NCBI GenBank assembly: GCA_003500765.1
Contig: DNQL01000029.1
Coordinates: 1-16,502, forward strand
Direction: 5' to 3'
Source of the DNA: Elusimicrobiota bacterium
GTDB lineage: Bacteria > Elusimicrobiota > Elusimicrobia > Elusimicrobiales > UBA9959
Length of the DNA: 16,502 nt
Made by a program: the position numbers and the translations under genes. Position 1 is the first letter of the stretch. Each line of letters begins with the position of its first letter. The notes under the pieces were generated by a model. That model did not search any database and was not told the origin of the DNA. It worked only from the letters and a program-made list of their open reading frames with translations. Shown here one piece after another: positions 1 through 6,239 of the stretch.

Positions 1-902
1 CCCGCCTTCTCCGCCGGGGACCCCGCTATCACTTCGTTTATGATGCCGCCGGCGCGCCCCCTCACCCCCATGCGGGCCAGCATCACCGGGTCGGCCTGCA
101 GCAGCGACACTCCCAGCCAGCCGCGCCTGACGCGGCGGCCGTCCCGGGCGTCGGAGAAAACCCTGGCCGCTTCGGCGGCCGGCACCGCGTAACTCATGCC
201 CGCGAAGGCGCCCGAAGGCGAGATTATCGCCGTGTTTATGCCTATCACGTCGCCGTCGATATCCAGCAGCGCGCCGCCGGAATTACCCTGGTTGATGGCG
301 GCGTCGGTCTGCAGCAGGTTGGAATAATTGCGCCCCTGTATCTTAAGCGCGACGCCGCGCGCCGACACTATGCCGGCCGTGACCGTCTGGCGCAGGCCGA
401 ACGGATAGCCCACCGCTATCACCCAGTCGCCTATTTTAGGCGCCTTCGTCGCGGCCAGCCGCAGGCAAGGGAACTTTTCGCCGGCGCGCATCTTTATCAC
501 CGCCAGGTCCATCTCCGGATCGCCGCCGACCGGCTCCGCGATGAAAGTCCTCTCGCGGCCCTTCTCGTTGAGCATCTTGACCTTTATGGCCTTGGCCCCC
601 TCCACGACATGATAATTGGTGAGTATATAGCCGTCCGGGTCGACTATCACCCCGGAGCCCACGCCTTCGATATCGTAGCGGTAGACCCGCTCCATCGGCA
701 TCATGTAGCCGAAGAAATACTCCGGCTCCACCACCCGCGCGGCCCCCTCGCGGACCACCTCTATACTGACCACGGCCTTGCCGGCCTTTTCAGCGGCGTC
801 GTTGAAGGCCTTCTGCAGCGACCGGGCCGCGTCCTGCGCGCCGGAGGGAACGGCGGCCGATATAAGGAAGAGGAAGGAAAGGAGGTAAGAGGCGATTTTC
901 AT
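1..902 (-). CDS. htrA: HtrA/Do-family periplasmic serine protease (C-terminus cut by window edge)
   Basis: Translated directly on the minus strand from the ATG at 902; open to the window edge, so about 300 residues are visible. An N-terminal signal peptide (MKIASYLLSFLFLISAAVPSGAQ, about residues 1-23) implies export. A trypsin-like domain follows with the full HtrA triad: His98 in TNYHVVEG, Asp132 in EMDLAVIK and Ser208 in QGNSGGAL. From about residue 248 (RRGWLGVSL) a PDZ domain begins and reaches at least GSPAEKAG. The family degrades or refolds misfolded envelope proteins, with PDZ domains binding unfolded C-termini. A possible GGAGG-like site (plus-strand cctcctttcc region) is not placed properly for this ATG, so the start rests on the signal peptide. 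A divergent promoter lies upstream. The family is certain; DegP, DegQ or DegS type cannot be decided without the end. Confidence 0.93.
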   Translation of the reverse strand, partial: MKIASYLLSFLFLISAAVPSGAQDAARSLQKAFNDAAEKAGKAVVSIEVVREGAARVVEPEYFFGYMMPMERVYRYDIEGVGSGVIVDPDGYILTNYHVVEGAKAIKVKMLNEKGRERTFIAEPVGGDPEMDLAVIKMRAGEKFPCLRLAATKAPKIGDWVIAVGYPFGLRQTVTAGIVSARGVALKIQGRNYSNLLQTDAAINQGNSGGALLDIDGDVIGINTAIISPSGAFAGMSYAVPAAEAARVFSDARDGRRVRRGWLGVSLLQADPVMLARMGVRGRAGGIINEVIAGSPAEKA

Positions 903-947
903 GTCTATGCTCCCTGTAAAGGCTGATTTTGCCTGTATTTACGCTAC

Positions 948-977
948 TTTTTACAATTTTCCGCTTTTTTTTGTCAA
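948..977 (-). promoter_or_regulatory. Candidate sigma70-type promoter of the HtrA gene
   Basis: On the minus strand a perfect -35 TTGACA (977 to 972) is followed, 16-18 nt on, by an AT-rich -10 candidate (TGTAAA at 955-950 or TAAAAA at 953-948). The -10 is imperfect, so its exact position is uncertain. The leader to the HtrA ATG at 902 would be about 40 nt. Its -35 lies back to back with that of the plus-strand promoter at 983. Confidence 0.5.
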
Positions 978-982
978 AACGC

Positions 983-1011
983 TTGACAGCCCGCGCCGGG
1001 TTTGCTAACAT
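983..1011 (+). promoter_or_regulatory. Strong sigma70-type promoter TTGACA-17-TAACAT
   Basis: TTGACA at 983-988, a 17-bp spacer, and TAACAT at 1006-1011 make a near-consensus housekeeping promoter. Transcription would start near 1018, leaving a leader of about 168 nt before the ATG at 1186. The -35 and the -35 of the divergent HtrA promoter form a perfect inverted repeat, TGTCAA-5-TTGACA. Confidence 0.72.
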
Positions 1012-1017
1012 TTATGC

Positions 1018-1185
1018 GTAACCGTATCTTACAAGCCGTCAGGGTATCCGCAAAGTCCAACGACTACCCCGACGGTGAAGTCCTTCTGAAGAAGCAGTAC
1101 TGAAGGCGCGTTAAGTTTCTCCCACCTCTGAAACTTAGCACAAAGTATCGGGATATAATAGGGATTATATTCGGAGGTTTGTGCT
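1018..1185 (+). ncRNA. Structured 5' leader or small RNA of unknown class
   Basis: Three stem-loops follow the promoter at 983-1011. Stem 1: 1036-1046 pairs with 1065-1075 (CCGTCAGGGTA with TACCCCGACGG), 11 positions with one A-C mismatch. Stem 2: CCTTC 1082-1086 with GAAGG 1102-1106. Stem 3: TAAGTTTC 1112-1119 with GAAACTTA 1130-1137, perfect, extendable by two pairs. The loop of stem 3 holds ACCTC (1124-1128), which can pair with GAGGT (1174-1178) of the Shine-Dalgarno site of the next gene. No U-run follows the stems, and no known riboswitch was recognised. It could be a cis-acting leader or a separate small RNA. Confidence 0.45.
1154..1159 (+). promoter_or_regulatory. Possible proximal -10 box (TATAAT) of the secreted-protein gene
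   Basis: A perfect TATAAT lies 26 nt before the ATG at 1186, but the expected -35 position (1131-1136, AAACTT) is poor. If active, it would make a short transcript (start near 1166) that keeps the GGAGG site but lacks the structured leader. Confidence 0.35.
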
Positions 1186-1896
1186 ATGAAAAAGTCAGTT
1201 AAAACGATAGTTTCGATTATAGCCATGGCGGTTCTTACCGCCCCGGCCGCGGCGCAGTATTCCCAGATCATGGAGAACGTTCTCCAGAACACCGACCCCG
1301 CGATAGCGGGCCCGGTCATAGTGGTCGGCAACGGCGACTCTTTCTCCATACCCGAGCCGCTCATACTCAGGCCCGAGACCAAGGACACGGCCACCGAGTT
1401 CTTCCCCATGGTAAAGAACCGGATATACGAGTATGAGTACACCTCCAGCGAGTTCCTGGGCGCCCGCAAGCTCACCATAGAGTACCTCGACTATTCCGAG
1501 AAAGAAGGCTTCATCACCGCCCGCCTGACCGCCTATAACCGCACCACCCCCTGGGTGGAGGACTATAGCGTGCAGTTCAAAGGCGACGGTCTCCACGCCA
1601 CCTCCAGCCCGCTGGGCGGCCCCCGCGTCGAGATCCCCCTCCCTCTCTACCAGAACAGGAGCTGGACCGAAGGCTCCCATTACAGCAGGGTCACCAGCCT
1701 CAAGCACAAGGCCACGGTGCCCGCCGGCACCTTCGAAGGCTGCCTTAAGATCCTCACCAGGATCGGCGGCGGCGACGCCGGCAGCGCCTACCGCATATAC
1801 GCCCCCGGCGTCGGCCTGGTCGAAGAGGCCCTCAGCGCCGAGGACCGGCAGGACCATATCCGCCTGGTCGCGATCAAACAGGTCGTCCAGCTCTAA
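1186..1896 (+). CDS. Secreted protein of unknown function
   Basis: A 236-residue protein starting at the ATG at 1186, preceded by GGAGG (1173-1177) at 8-nt spacing. Residues 1-23 form a signal peptide ending TAPAAAQ, without a lipobox Cys, so it is probably periplasmic or secreted. The mature part looks beta-rich, with many aromatic and charged residues (RIYEYEYTSSEF, about 79-90). Near the C-terminus VPAGTFEGCLKI (178-189) and YAPGVGLVEE (205-214) are of a kind I associate with exported proteins of undefined role; I cannot name a domain family. The single mature Cys (186) argues against a disulfide. It is divergent from the HtrA gene, hinting at an envelope role, but only by position. A rho-independent terminator follows at once. 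Confidence 0.85.
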   Translation: MKKSVKTIVSIIAMAVLTAPAAAQYSQIMENVLQNTDPAIAGPVIVVGNGDSFSIPEPLILRPETKDTATEFFPMVKNRIYEYEYTSSEFLGARKLTIEYLDYSEKEGFITARLTAYNRTTPWVEDYSVQFKGDGLHATSSPLGGPRVEIPLPLYQNRSWTEGSHYSRVTSLKHKATVPAGTFEGCLKILTRIGGGDAGSAYRIYAPGVGLVEEALSAEDRQDHIRLVAIKQVVQL

Positions 1897-1918
1897 AAGC
1901 GGCGACCCCAAAAAAGAA

Positions 1919-1949
1919 AACCCCCGGCCGTAAGCCGGGGGTTCTCTTT
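1919..1949 (+). terminator. Rho-independent terminator after the secreted-protein gene
   Basis: AACCCCCGGC (1919-1928) pairs perfectly with GCCGGGGGTT (1934-1943) around a 5-nt loop, followed by CTCTTT. An A-rich tract precedes it. It begins 23 nt after the stop codon at 1896 and closely resembles the terminator at 2428-2464. Confidence 0.85.
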
Positions 1950-2010
1950 GGAAGACGCCAGAGCCCCCGTTTTGCGCGCTCGACTTCTGTCAAAACCCGC
2001 GATTATTTTA

Positions 2011-2016
2011 GATAAT
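2011..2016 (+). promoter_or_regulatory. Candidate -10 box just before the response-regulator start
   Basis: GATAAT at 2011-2016 ends 6 nt before the ATG at 2023, so a typical start site would fall on or next to the start codon. No Shine-Dalgarno sequence is seen between them and no convincing -35 lies upstream, so this is tentative. Confidence 0.35.
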
Positions 2017-2022
2017 GTGAAC

Positions 2023-2406
2023 ATGTCAAAAGAAAGGCCCAGGATACTTCTGGTGGACGACAATGTCCCCATACACACTCTGCTGAGCGACATCTTCCGC
2101 AAGGAAGGCTACGACTTGTTCTCGGCAAGGGACGCTATGCAGGGGATAATGGAATTGAAACGCGTAAAGCCGGACCTTCTCCTGCTGGACATGAACATGC
2201 CGGCCGGGGGAGGCCGGTCCGTGTACGAACGGGCACGCATGACGACGGAGTTCATGAGCCTGCCCATCCTGATATACTCCACCACCCCCCGCGAAGAACT
2301 GGTCAGGAAGTTCCAGACCGGGCCCGTGCTGGAAATAGTGGACAAGAACGCACCACTGGACAAACTTCTGGAGACCATCCGGATGATGCTGCAGGAAGCC
2401 CGCTGA
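2023..2406 (+). CDS. Single-domain response regulator (receiver only)
   Basis: A 127-residue CheY-like receiver with no output domain. Visible signature residues are the acidic pair Asp12-Asp13 (ILLVDDN), phospho-acceptor Asp56 (LLLLDMNMP), switch residue Ser86 (LIYSTTP) and Lys108. Lys108 is followed by Asn-Ala-Pro rather than the usual Pro. Such proteins act through protein contacts or in phosphorelays. The frame stays open upstream to an ATG at 1948, but that start would lie inside the preceding terminator region, and alignment with receivers begins at MSKERPRILLVDD, so 2023 is preferred. No histidine kinase is adjacent, so the partner is elsewhere. A terminator follows the stop codon by about 20 nt, so the gene is probably monocistronic. 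Confidence 0.92.
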   Translation: MSKERPRILLVDDNVPIHTLLSDIFRKEGYDLFSARDAMQGIMELKRVKPDLLLLDMNMPAGGGRSVYERARMTTEFMSLPILIYSTTPREELVRKFQTGPVLEIVDKNAPLDKLLETIRMMLQEAR

Positions 2407-2427
2407 ACCGGCGGATTTAAAAAAGGA

Positions 2428-2464
2428 AGAACCCCCGGCCGTAAAGCCGGGGGTTCTCTTTTTT
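2428..2464. terminator. Bidirectional terminator between response regulator and YbaB
   Basis: AGAACCCCCGGC (2428-2439) pairs perfectly over 12 bp with GCCGGGGGTTCT (2446-2457), loop of 6 nt. A T-run follows on the plus strand (2459-2464), and an A-run precedes it (2418-2424) which serves as the T-run on the minus strand. It can end both convergent genes. Confidence 0.9.
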
Positions 2465-2480
2465 GACGGGCGGGCGGGAC

Positions 2481-2774
2481 TCAGGCCTGGCCGCCGAGGG
2501 CGCCCAGTCCGCCGAGCTTGTGCATCCGCTCGGCCGCGGTCTTCTGGGACTGCTTTATCGCCCGGTTGATGGTATCGGCAACGGCCGCCTCCAGCTTCGC
2601 CTTGTCCATGGAGGCCGTCTCACCCTTGAACTCCACCTTTTTGACCTCCTGGGCGGCCGTAATGGTTATCTTAACCATCGAGTCCTCGGTCACCAGTTCC
2701 AGCGAATCCAGCTCCCGCTTGAGCTCCTCCATCTTCCGCTTCATCTCCATCAGTTCCTTCATCTTGTCGAACAT
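2481..2774 (-). CDS. ybaB: YbaB/EbfC family nucleoid-associated protein
   Basis: A 97-residue protein of normal family length. The N-terminus is a charged coiled coil (MFDKMKELMEMKRKMEELKR, residues 1-20). The core strand-helix part follows (VKITITAAQEVKKVEFKGE), then a Gly-rich tail ending GGLGALGGQA. YbaB/EbfC proteins form dimers that bind DNA and often sit near recR/dnaX; neither is seen here. The start at 2774 is chosen because GGAG lies 5 nt upstream (cgatATG), whereas the longer frame to 2801 would run into the REP-like palindrome. That palindrome ends only 18 nt before the start, so it lies in the 5' untranslated region or between this gene and nhaC, which may be one transcript. Confidence 0.93.
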   Translation of the reverse strand: MFDKMKELMEMKRKMEELKRELDSLELVTEDSMVKITITAAQEVKKVEFKGETASMDKAKLEAAVADTINRAIKQSQKTAAERMHKLGGLGALGGQA

Positions 2775-2791
2775 ATCGTCTCCTTTAATTC

Positions 2792-2835
2792 GGGGACACA
2801 ATACCTATTTCGCCCTAAATAGGTATTGTGTCCCC
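2792..2835. repeat. REP-like palindrome, copy A
   Basis: A 19-bp perfect inverted repeat: GGGGACACAATACCTATTT (2792-2810) and its reverse complement (2817-2835) with a 6-nt loop. The same palindrome recurs at 13212-13255. Intergenic palindromes with this GGGGACA...TGTCCCC pattern resemble REP elements moved by RAYT (Y1/TnpA_REP) transposases; no such gene is in the window, so the mover is inferred. Confidence 0.88.
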
Positions 2836-2862
2836 CTATTTCCGGTACTTTCCGCTATGGGC

Positions 2863-2882
2863 GGCCCCCGCTGAAGGGGGCC
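2863..2882. repeat. GC-rich hairpin inside REP cluster A
   Basis: GGCCCCC (2863-2869) pairs with GGGGGCC (2876-2882) across a GCTGAA loop, between the palindrome and the extra half-site. Confidence 0.6.
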
Positions 2883-2885
2883 GGG

Positions 2886-2910
2886 GAAATAGGTATTGTG
2901 TCCCCCGATT
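2886..2910. repeat. REP-like half-site, cluster A
   Basis: A single arm, GAAATAGGTATTGTGTCCCC, followed by CGATT, 50 nt past palindrome A. The same 25-nt sequence recurs at 13296-13320. Its last two bases are part of the nhaC stop codon (2909-2911). Confidence 0.85.
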
Positions 2911-4360
2911 AACAGGCTTCGGGGGTCTTTTTAAGAGTGCGGATCTTGATGCGCAGCGCCGCGAAAGCCAAAGTCATGAAGGGGCTTATGATATTGAAGA
3001 AAGCGTAGGGCAGGTAGCTCAGCGTCCCCACGCCCAGCACGCCGGAATGGTAAGCGCCGCAGGTGTTCCACGGCACAAGGGCGGAAGTCACGGTGCCGGA
3101 GTCCTCCAGCGTGCGGCTGAGGTTCTCCGGGGCCAGCCCCTTGTCGCGGAAAGGCTCGGCGAACATCTTGCCCGGCACCACCAGCGCCAGGTACTGGTCG
3201 GAAGCCGTCAGGTTGACCGCCAGGCAGCTGGCCACCGTGCTGGCGAAAAGCCCGAACACCGAATCGGCGGCCTTCAGCAGCGTAGCGCTTATCCTGTGCA
3301 GGGCGCCGATAGCCTCCATCACCCCGCCGAACACCATCGCGCAGATTATCAGCCAGACCGTGCCCAGCATCCCCTCCATGCCCTTGGCGGAGAACAGGTC
3401 GTTGAGCGCGGCGTCGGGCGTGGCGATGGCGGTCTTCACCGTCAGCGCGTTCATCAGCCCCTTGTAGGCAGACACGAAGTCCAGCCTCTCCACGCCGGCC
3501 AGTTTGGCCAGCACATGCGGCTGGAAGATCAGCGCGAAGGCCGCGCCCAGCAGCGCGCCGGCCAGCAGGGCGACCAGCGGCTGCGTCTTGCGGACTATCA
3601 TGAATATGACCAGCGCCGGCACCACGAACAACCAGGGCGTGACGCGGAAGACGGACTCTATGGCCGAGAGCGTGGCCCCGGCCGAGGCGGCGCCGGAGGT
3701 TTCTATGGTGAAACCGAGAAAAATGAATATCAGCAGCGTTATGGCGTAGGACGGAAAGGTGGTGTAGGTCATGTACCGCACATGAGTGAACAGGTCGGTC
3801 CCCGCCATGGCCGGGGCGAGGTTGGTGGTGTCCGACAGGGGCGACATTTTATCGCCGAAATAGGCGCCGGAGATGACCGCGCCGGCCGTCATGGCCTCGG
3901 GCACGCCGACCGCCTTTCCTATCCCTATGAGCGCGATGCCGACGGTGGCGGAGGTGGACCAGCTGCTGCCCGTGGCCAGCGACACCACCGAGCAGATGAG
4001 CAGCGTGGCGGGCAGGAAGATATCGGGATTGAGGAGCTTGAGGCCGTAATAGATCATCGCCGGGATGATGCCGCTCACCAGCCAGGCGCCCGACAGCGCG
4101 CCCACCATCAGCAGTATCAGTATCGCCCCCGTCGTGGTCTTCAGGTTGGACGAGACATGGTCGAGCATGCAGGCGTAGCTTATGCCGCTCCGGAAACCGA
4201 CAAGCGCGGCCACCGCCCCGCCCAGCAGCAGTATGAACTGGTTTGAGCCGCCGATGGCGTTGTCGCCGTAGACCCATACGTTCCAGGAGAGCATGCCCAC
4301 CACGGCCAGCACGGGGAAGAGCGCCGCCCATATGCCGACATGTCCTGTCTTGGAAGTCAT
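2909..4360 (-). CDS. nhaC: NhaC-type Na+/H+ antiporter
   Basis: A 483-residue, multi-pass inner-membrane protein of normal NhaC length. Family motifs are clear: GSSWSTSATVGIA (131-143) and GAYFGDKMSPLSDTTNLAP (165-183), the NhaC signature loop. It exchanges Na+ for H+, serving pH and sodium balance. The start at 4360 (MTSKTGHVG) has a GGAGG 8 nt upstream; an in-frame ATG at 4390 lies before that site and is rejected. A promoter with TTTACA and TAATAT boxes is visible upstream, yet no terminator separates it from the hydrogenase maturation gene (stop at 4431), so it may also be read as the last gene of that operon. The stop codon overlaps the edge of a REP-like half-site. The family also includes malate/lactate exchangers, so the substrate is not certain. 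Confidence 0.92.
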   Translation of the reverse strand: MTSKTGHVGIWAALFPVLAVVGMLSWNVWVYGDNAIGGSNQFILLLGGAVAALVGFRSGISYACMLDHVSSNLKTTTGAILILLMVGALSGAWLVSGIIPAMIYYGLKLLNPDIFLPATLLICSVVSLATGSSWSTSATVGIALIGIGKAVGVPEAMTAGAVISGAYFGDKMSPLSDTTNLAPAMAGTDLFTHVRYMTYTTFPSYAITLLIFIFLGFTIETSGAASAGATLSAIESVFRVTPWLFVVPALVIFMIVRKTQPLVALLAGALLGAAFALIFQPHVLAKLAGVERLDFVSAYKGLMNALTVKTAIATPDAALNDLFSAKGMEGMLGTVWLIICAMVFGGVMEAIGALHRISATLLKAADSVFGLFASTVASCLAVNLTASDQYLALVVPGKMFAEPFRDKGLAPENLSRTLEDSGTVTSALVPWNTCGAYHSGVLGVGTLSYLPYAFFNIISPFMTLAFAALRIKIRTLKKTPEAC

Positions 4361-4393
4361 CGTAAAAGCCTCCGGTATATCATGGAACACGCA

Positions 4394-4422
4394 ATATTAA
4401 TAAATATGCGCGGGGATGTAAA
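4394..4422 (-). promoter_or_regulatory. Candidate promoter of nhaC
   Basis: On the minus strand TTTACA (4422-4417), a 17-bp spacer and TAATAT (4399-4394) resemble a sigma70 promoter. The predicted start near 4387 leaves a leader of about 27 nt containing the GGAGG site. Confidence 0.5.
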
Positions 4423-4430
4423 AGGAAGGC

Positions 4431-4913
4431 TCACAGGGAATTGAAGTAAGCGGCCAGCGCGTCGGCGGCCGCCTTGACCTCGGGCGAGAGCCCCTCGCGG
4501 TGCTCCAGCGAGACGGCCTGCACGCCGATCACGGCCAGCTCCGCCCCGGTATCTTCCTTCACTATGGAGAAGGTGACCGACAGCGGGAAATTATGCGTGG
4601 AGATGACCGTGTGCTTATTGATATCCTCGAGGGCGATGACGCGCAGCTCGCCCGCCTCCCCCCCGAAATGGGCCGCGTCCACCAGGATTATCTTGGCGGG
4701 CTTCCAGTCTATGGCGGTCTGCGCCACGTTCTCGGGGGTGGTGCCGGCGTCGATGAGCCGCAGGTCGTCGCGGCGGAACTCTACCAGCGAGGAAAGGTAA
4801 GGGCCGACACCGTCGTCGGCCCTCAGCTCGCTGCCGAGCGTCATCAGCAGCGTCCGGCCCCCGGGAGCGGGGGCCAGAGCCGCTTTTACCTGGTCACTCC
4901 ACGAATTTGACAT
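4431..4913 (-). CDS. [NiFe] hydrogenase maturation endopeptidase (HycI-like, peptidase M52)
   Basis: A 160-residue protein of normal family length. The protease removes the C-terminal peptide of the large subunit once nickel is inserted. The three metal-contact residues known from HycI are all present: Asp34 in RADDGVGP, Asp79 in ILVDAAHFGGEAGE, and His107 in STHNFPLS, the last two contexts being close to those of E. coli HycI. The start ATG at 4913 lies 20 nt inside the end of the large-subunit gene, in another frame, with no good Shine-Dalgarno site, which points to translational coupling. Being last in the hydrogenase operon and overlapping its own substrate's C-terminal codons, it is almost certainly dedicated to this enzyme. 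Confidence 0.94.
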   Translation of the reverse strand: MSNSWSDQVKAALAPAPGGRTLLMTLGSELRADDGVGPYLSSLVEFRRDDLRLIDAGTTPENVAQTAIDWKPAKIILVDAAHFGGEAGELRVIALEDINKHTVISTHNFPLSVTFSIVKEDTGAELAVIGVQAVSLEHREGLSPEVKAAADALAAYFNSL

Positions 4914-6231
4914 CGAGGTAGTGCGCCGAGCACGAGATGCACGGGTCGTAGGCCCGCACCAGCATCTCCAGCCTCAGCCGTATATCGTCCTGCTTCATGT
5001 GCAGGATCTCCGGCAGGAACTTGGAGAAGTCGTGCTCGATATTGTTGACGTTCTGGTTGGTCGGGATGATGCAGTTGGCCTGCTTTATCATGCCGTTCTC
5101 GTCGGTGACGTAGTTGTGGTGCAGGATGCCGCGCGGCACCTCCACCGAGCCCACTCCGTCGCCCGCGCGCACCGGCACGGCGCCCTTCTCGTTGACGCCG
5201 ACGGTGATCTCCTGGGAATAATCCAGGCCGTTCTTCCTGAAATCCTTCAGGATGCCCAGCGCGTGATGGTAGCAGTGGATGATCTCCACCACCTGCGCCA
5301 TCGTGTTCATGAACGGGTTATAGCAGACCGGCTTGAGCCCTATTTCCTTGGCGTAGGCCTTGGCCTTGGGGTGCAGCTTGTCGTAGTTCAGGTTGAACCG
5401 GGCCAGGGCGCCCACGAAGACGCTCTCGCGGCTCCACTTGGAGAACTTGGCCGAGCTGCGCGGGTCCACGAACTCGTTGGTGGACTTGCGGTACTCTTTG
5501 CGGCTGACGCGCTTGCCGTCGGTGCTGCCGATATCGCCGCTCAGCAGCGGGTACTCGGCGTCGTCGCTCACCAGCGCCACGTACTCGGTCTCGCGGGTGA
5601 AGTCGGGCAGCTTGAGCGTCTTGGCGAGTTTCAGCAGCGGCTCCAGCTCGGCGGCCATGCCCTCCATTATCTTTATCTGCGCGTCCAGGTCCTTCTGGCG
5701 CGGCAGCTTGGTCCAGCCGCCCACGATGGCCGTGATCGGGTGGATGTGGCGGCCGACCAGGATGTCGCAGCAGTCGTTGACGGCCTTCTTGAGCCGCAGT
5801 ATCTGGCGCACGGTCTGGTTGTGCGTCTTGACGAGCGGGATGAAGGACGGCACGCCCAGCGCGTCGGGCGCCACCAGCAGGAAGGCGTGCAGCACGTGGC
5901 TGTCGAGGAACTCGTAGTCCAGCAGCAGCTTGCGCAGCTTTATCGTCTGCTCGGTGGGCGTGACGCCCAGCGCGTCCTCGGCCGCCGCCACCGAGGCCAG
6001 GGTGTGGCCGCAGGAGCAGATGCCGCAGATGCGGCTGGTGATGTGCTGGGCCTCGAAGATCGAGCGGCCGCGCAGCATGCCCTCGAAGAGGCGGGGCGTC
6101 TCGACGACGTGGAACTCGCACTTCTCTATCTTGCCGTTCTTCACGTTGGCGACGATATTGCCGTGGCCCTCTACGCGGGTCACGTAGTCTACCTTTATAT
6201 CTATGTTCTTTCCGGTGGTTTTTGTTGCCAT
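4894..6231 (-). CDS. hydA: Group 3b-type [NiFe] hydrogenase large (alpha) subunit
   Basis: A 445-residue catalytic subunit carrying the Ni-Fe(CN)2CO site. The N-terminal signature RVEGHG (19-24) and the L1 motif RICGICSCGH (67-76) give Cys69 and Cys72. The C-terminal motif DPCISCSAH (429-437) gives Cys431 and Cys434. After His437 eight residues remain (YLDVKFVE), the peptide expected to be removed by the endopeptidase encoded next. The start at 6231 (MATKTTG) follows GAGG at 6-nt spacing and lies 8 nt after the small-subunit stop; an ATG at 6243 overlapping that stop is the alternative. No signal peptide, so cytosolic. The accompanying beta and gamma subunits mark it as the NAD(P)-linked sulfhydrogenase type. 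The symbol follows archaeal HydBGDA and is unrelated to [FeFe] HydA. Confidence 0.95.
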   Translation of the reverse strand: MATKTTGKNIDIKVDYVTRVEGHGNIVANVKNGKIEKCEFHVVETPRLFEGMLRGRSIFEAQHITSRICGICSCGHTLASVAAAEDALGVTPTEQTIKLRKLLLDYEFLDSHVLHAFLLVAPDALGVPSFIPLVKTHNQTVRQILRLKKAVNDCCDILVGRHIHPITAIVGGWTKLPRQKDLDAQIKIMEGMAAELEPLLKLAKTLKLPDFTRETEYVALVSDDAEYPLLSGDIGSTDGKRVSRKEYRKSTNEFVDPRSSAKFSKWSRESVFVGALARFNLNYDKLHPKAKAYAKEIGLKPVCYNPFMNTMAQVVEIIHCYHHALGILKDFRKNGLDYSQEITVGVNEKGAVPVRAGDGVGSVEVPRGILHHNYVTDENGMIKQANCIIPTNQNVNNIEHDFSKFLPEILHMKQDDIRLRLEMLVRAYDPCISCSAHYLDVKFVE

Positions 6232-6239
6232 GTTGCGCC

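Noticed and set aside
1018-1140. Cyclic di-GMP (GEMM) riboswitch or 6S RNA
   Set aside because: CCGCAAAGTCC is faintly like the GEMM core, but the GGGCAAACC part, the tetraloop-receptor layout and the 6S bubble are missing.
2792-2910. CRISPR array
   Set aside because: The repeats are inverted palindromes with one extra half-site, not regularly spaced direct repeats with unique spacers, and no cas genes are near; the Cas4-like fold at 13286-14035 is a general superfamily.
2828-4246. 472-codon open frame on the plus strand opposite nhaC
   Set aside because: It is His/Gly/Arg-rich low-complexity translation, the usual antisense frame of a GC-rich gene; nhaC has clear motifs and a ribosome-binding site.
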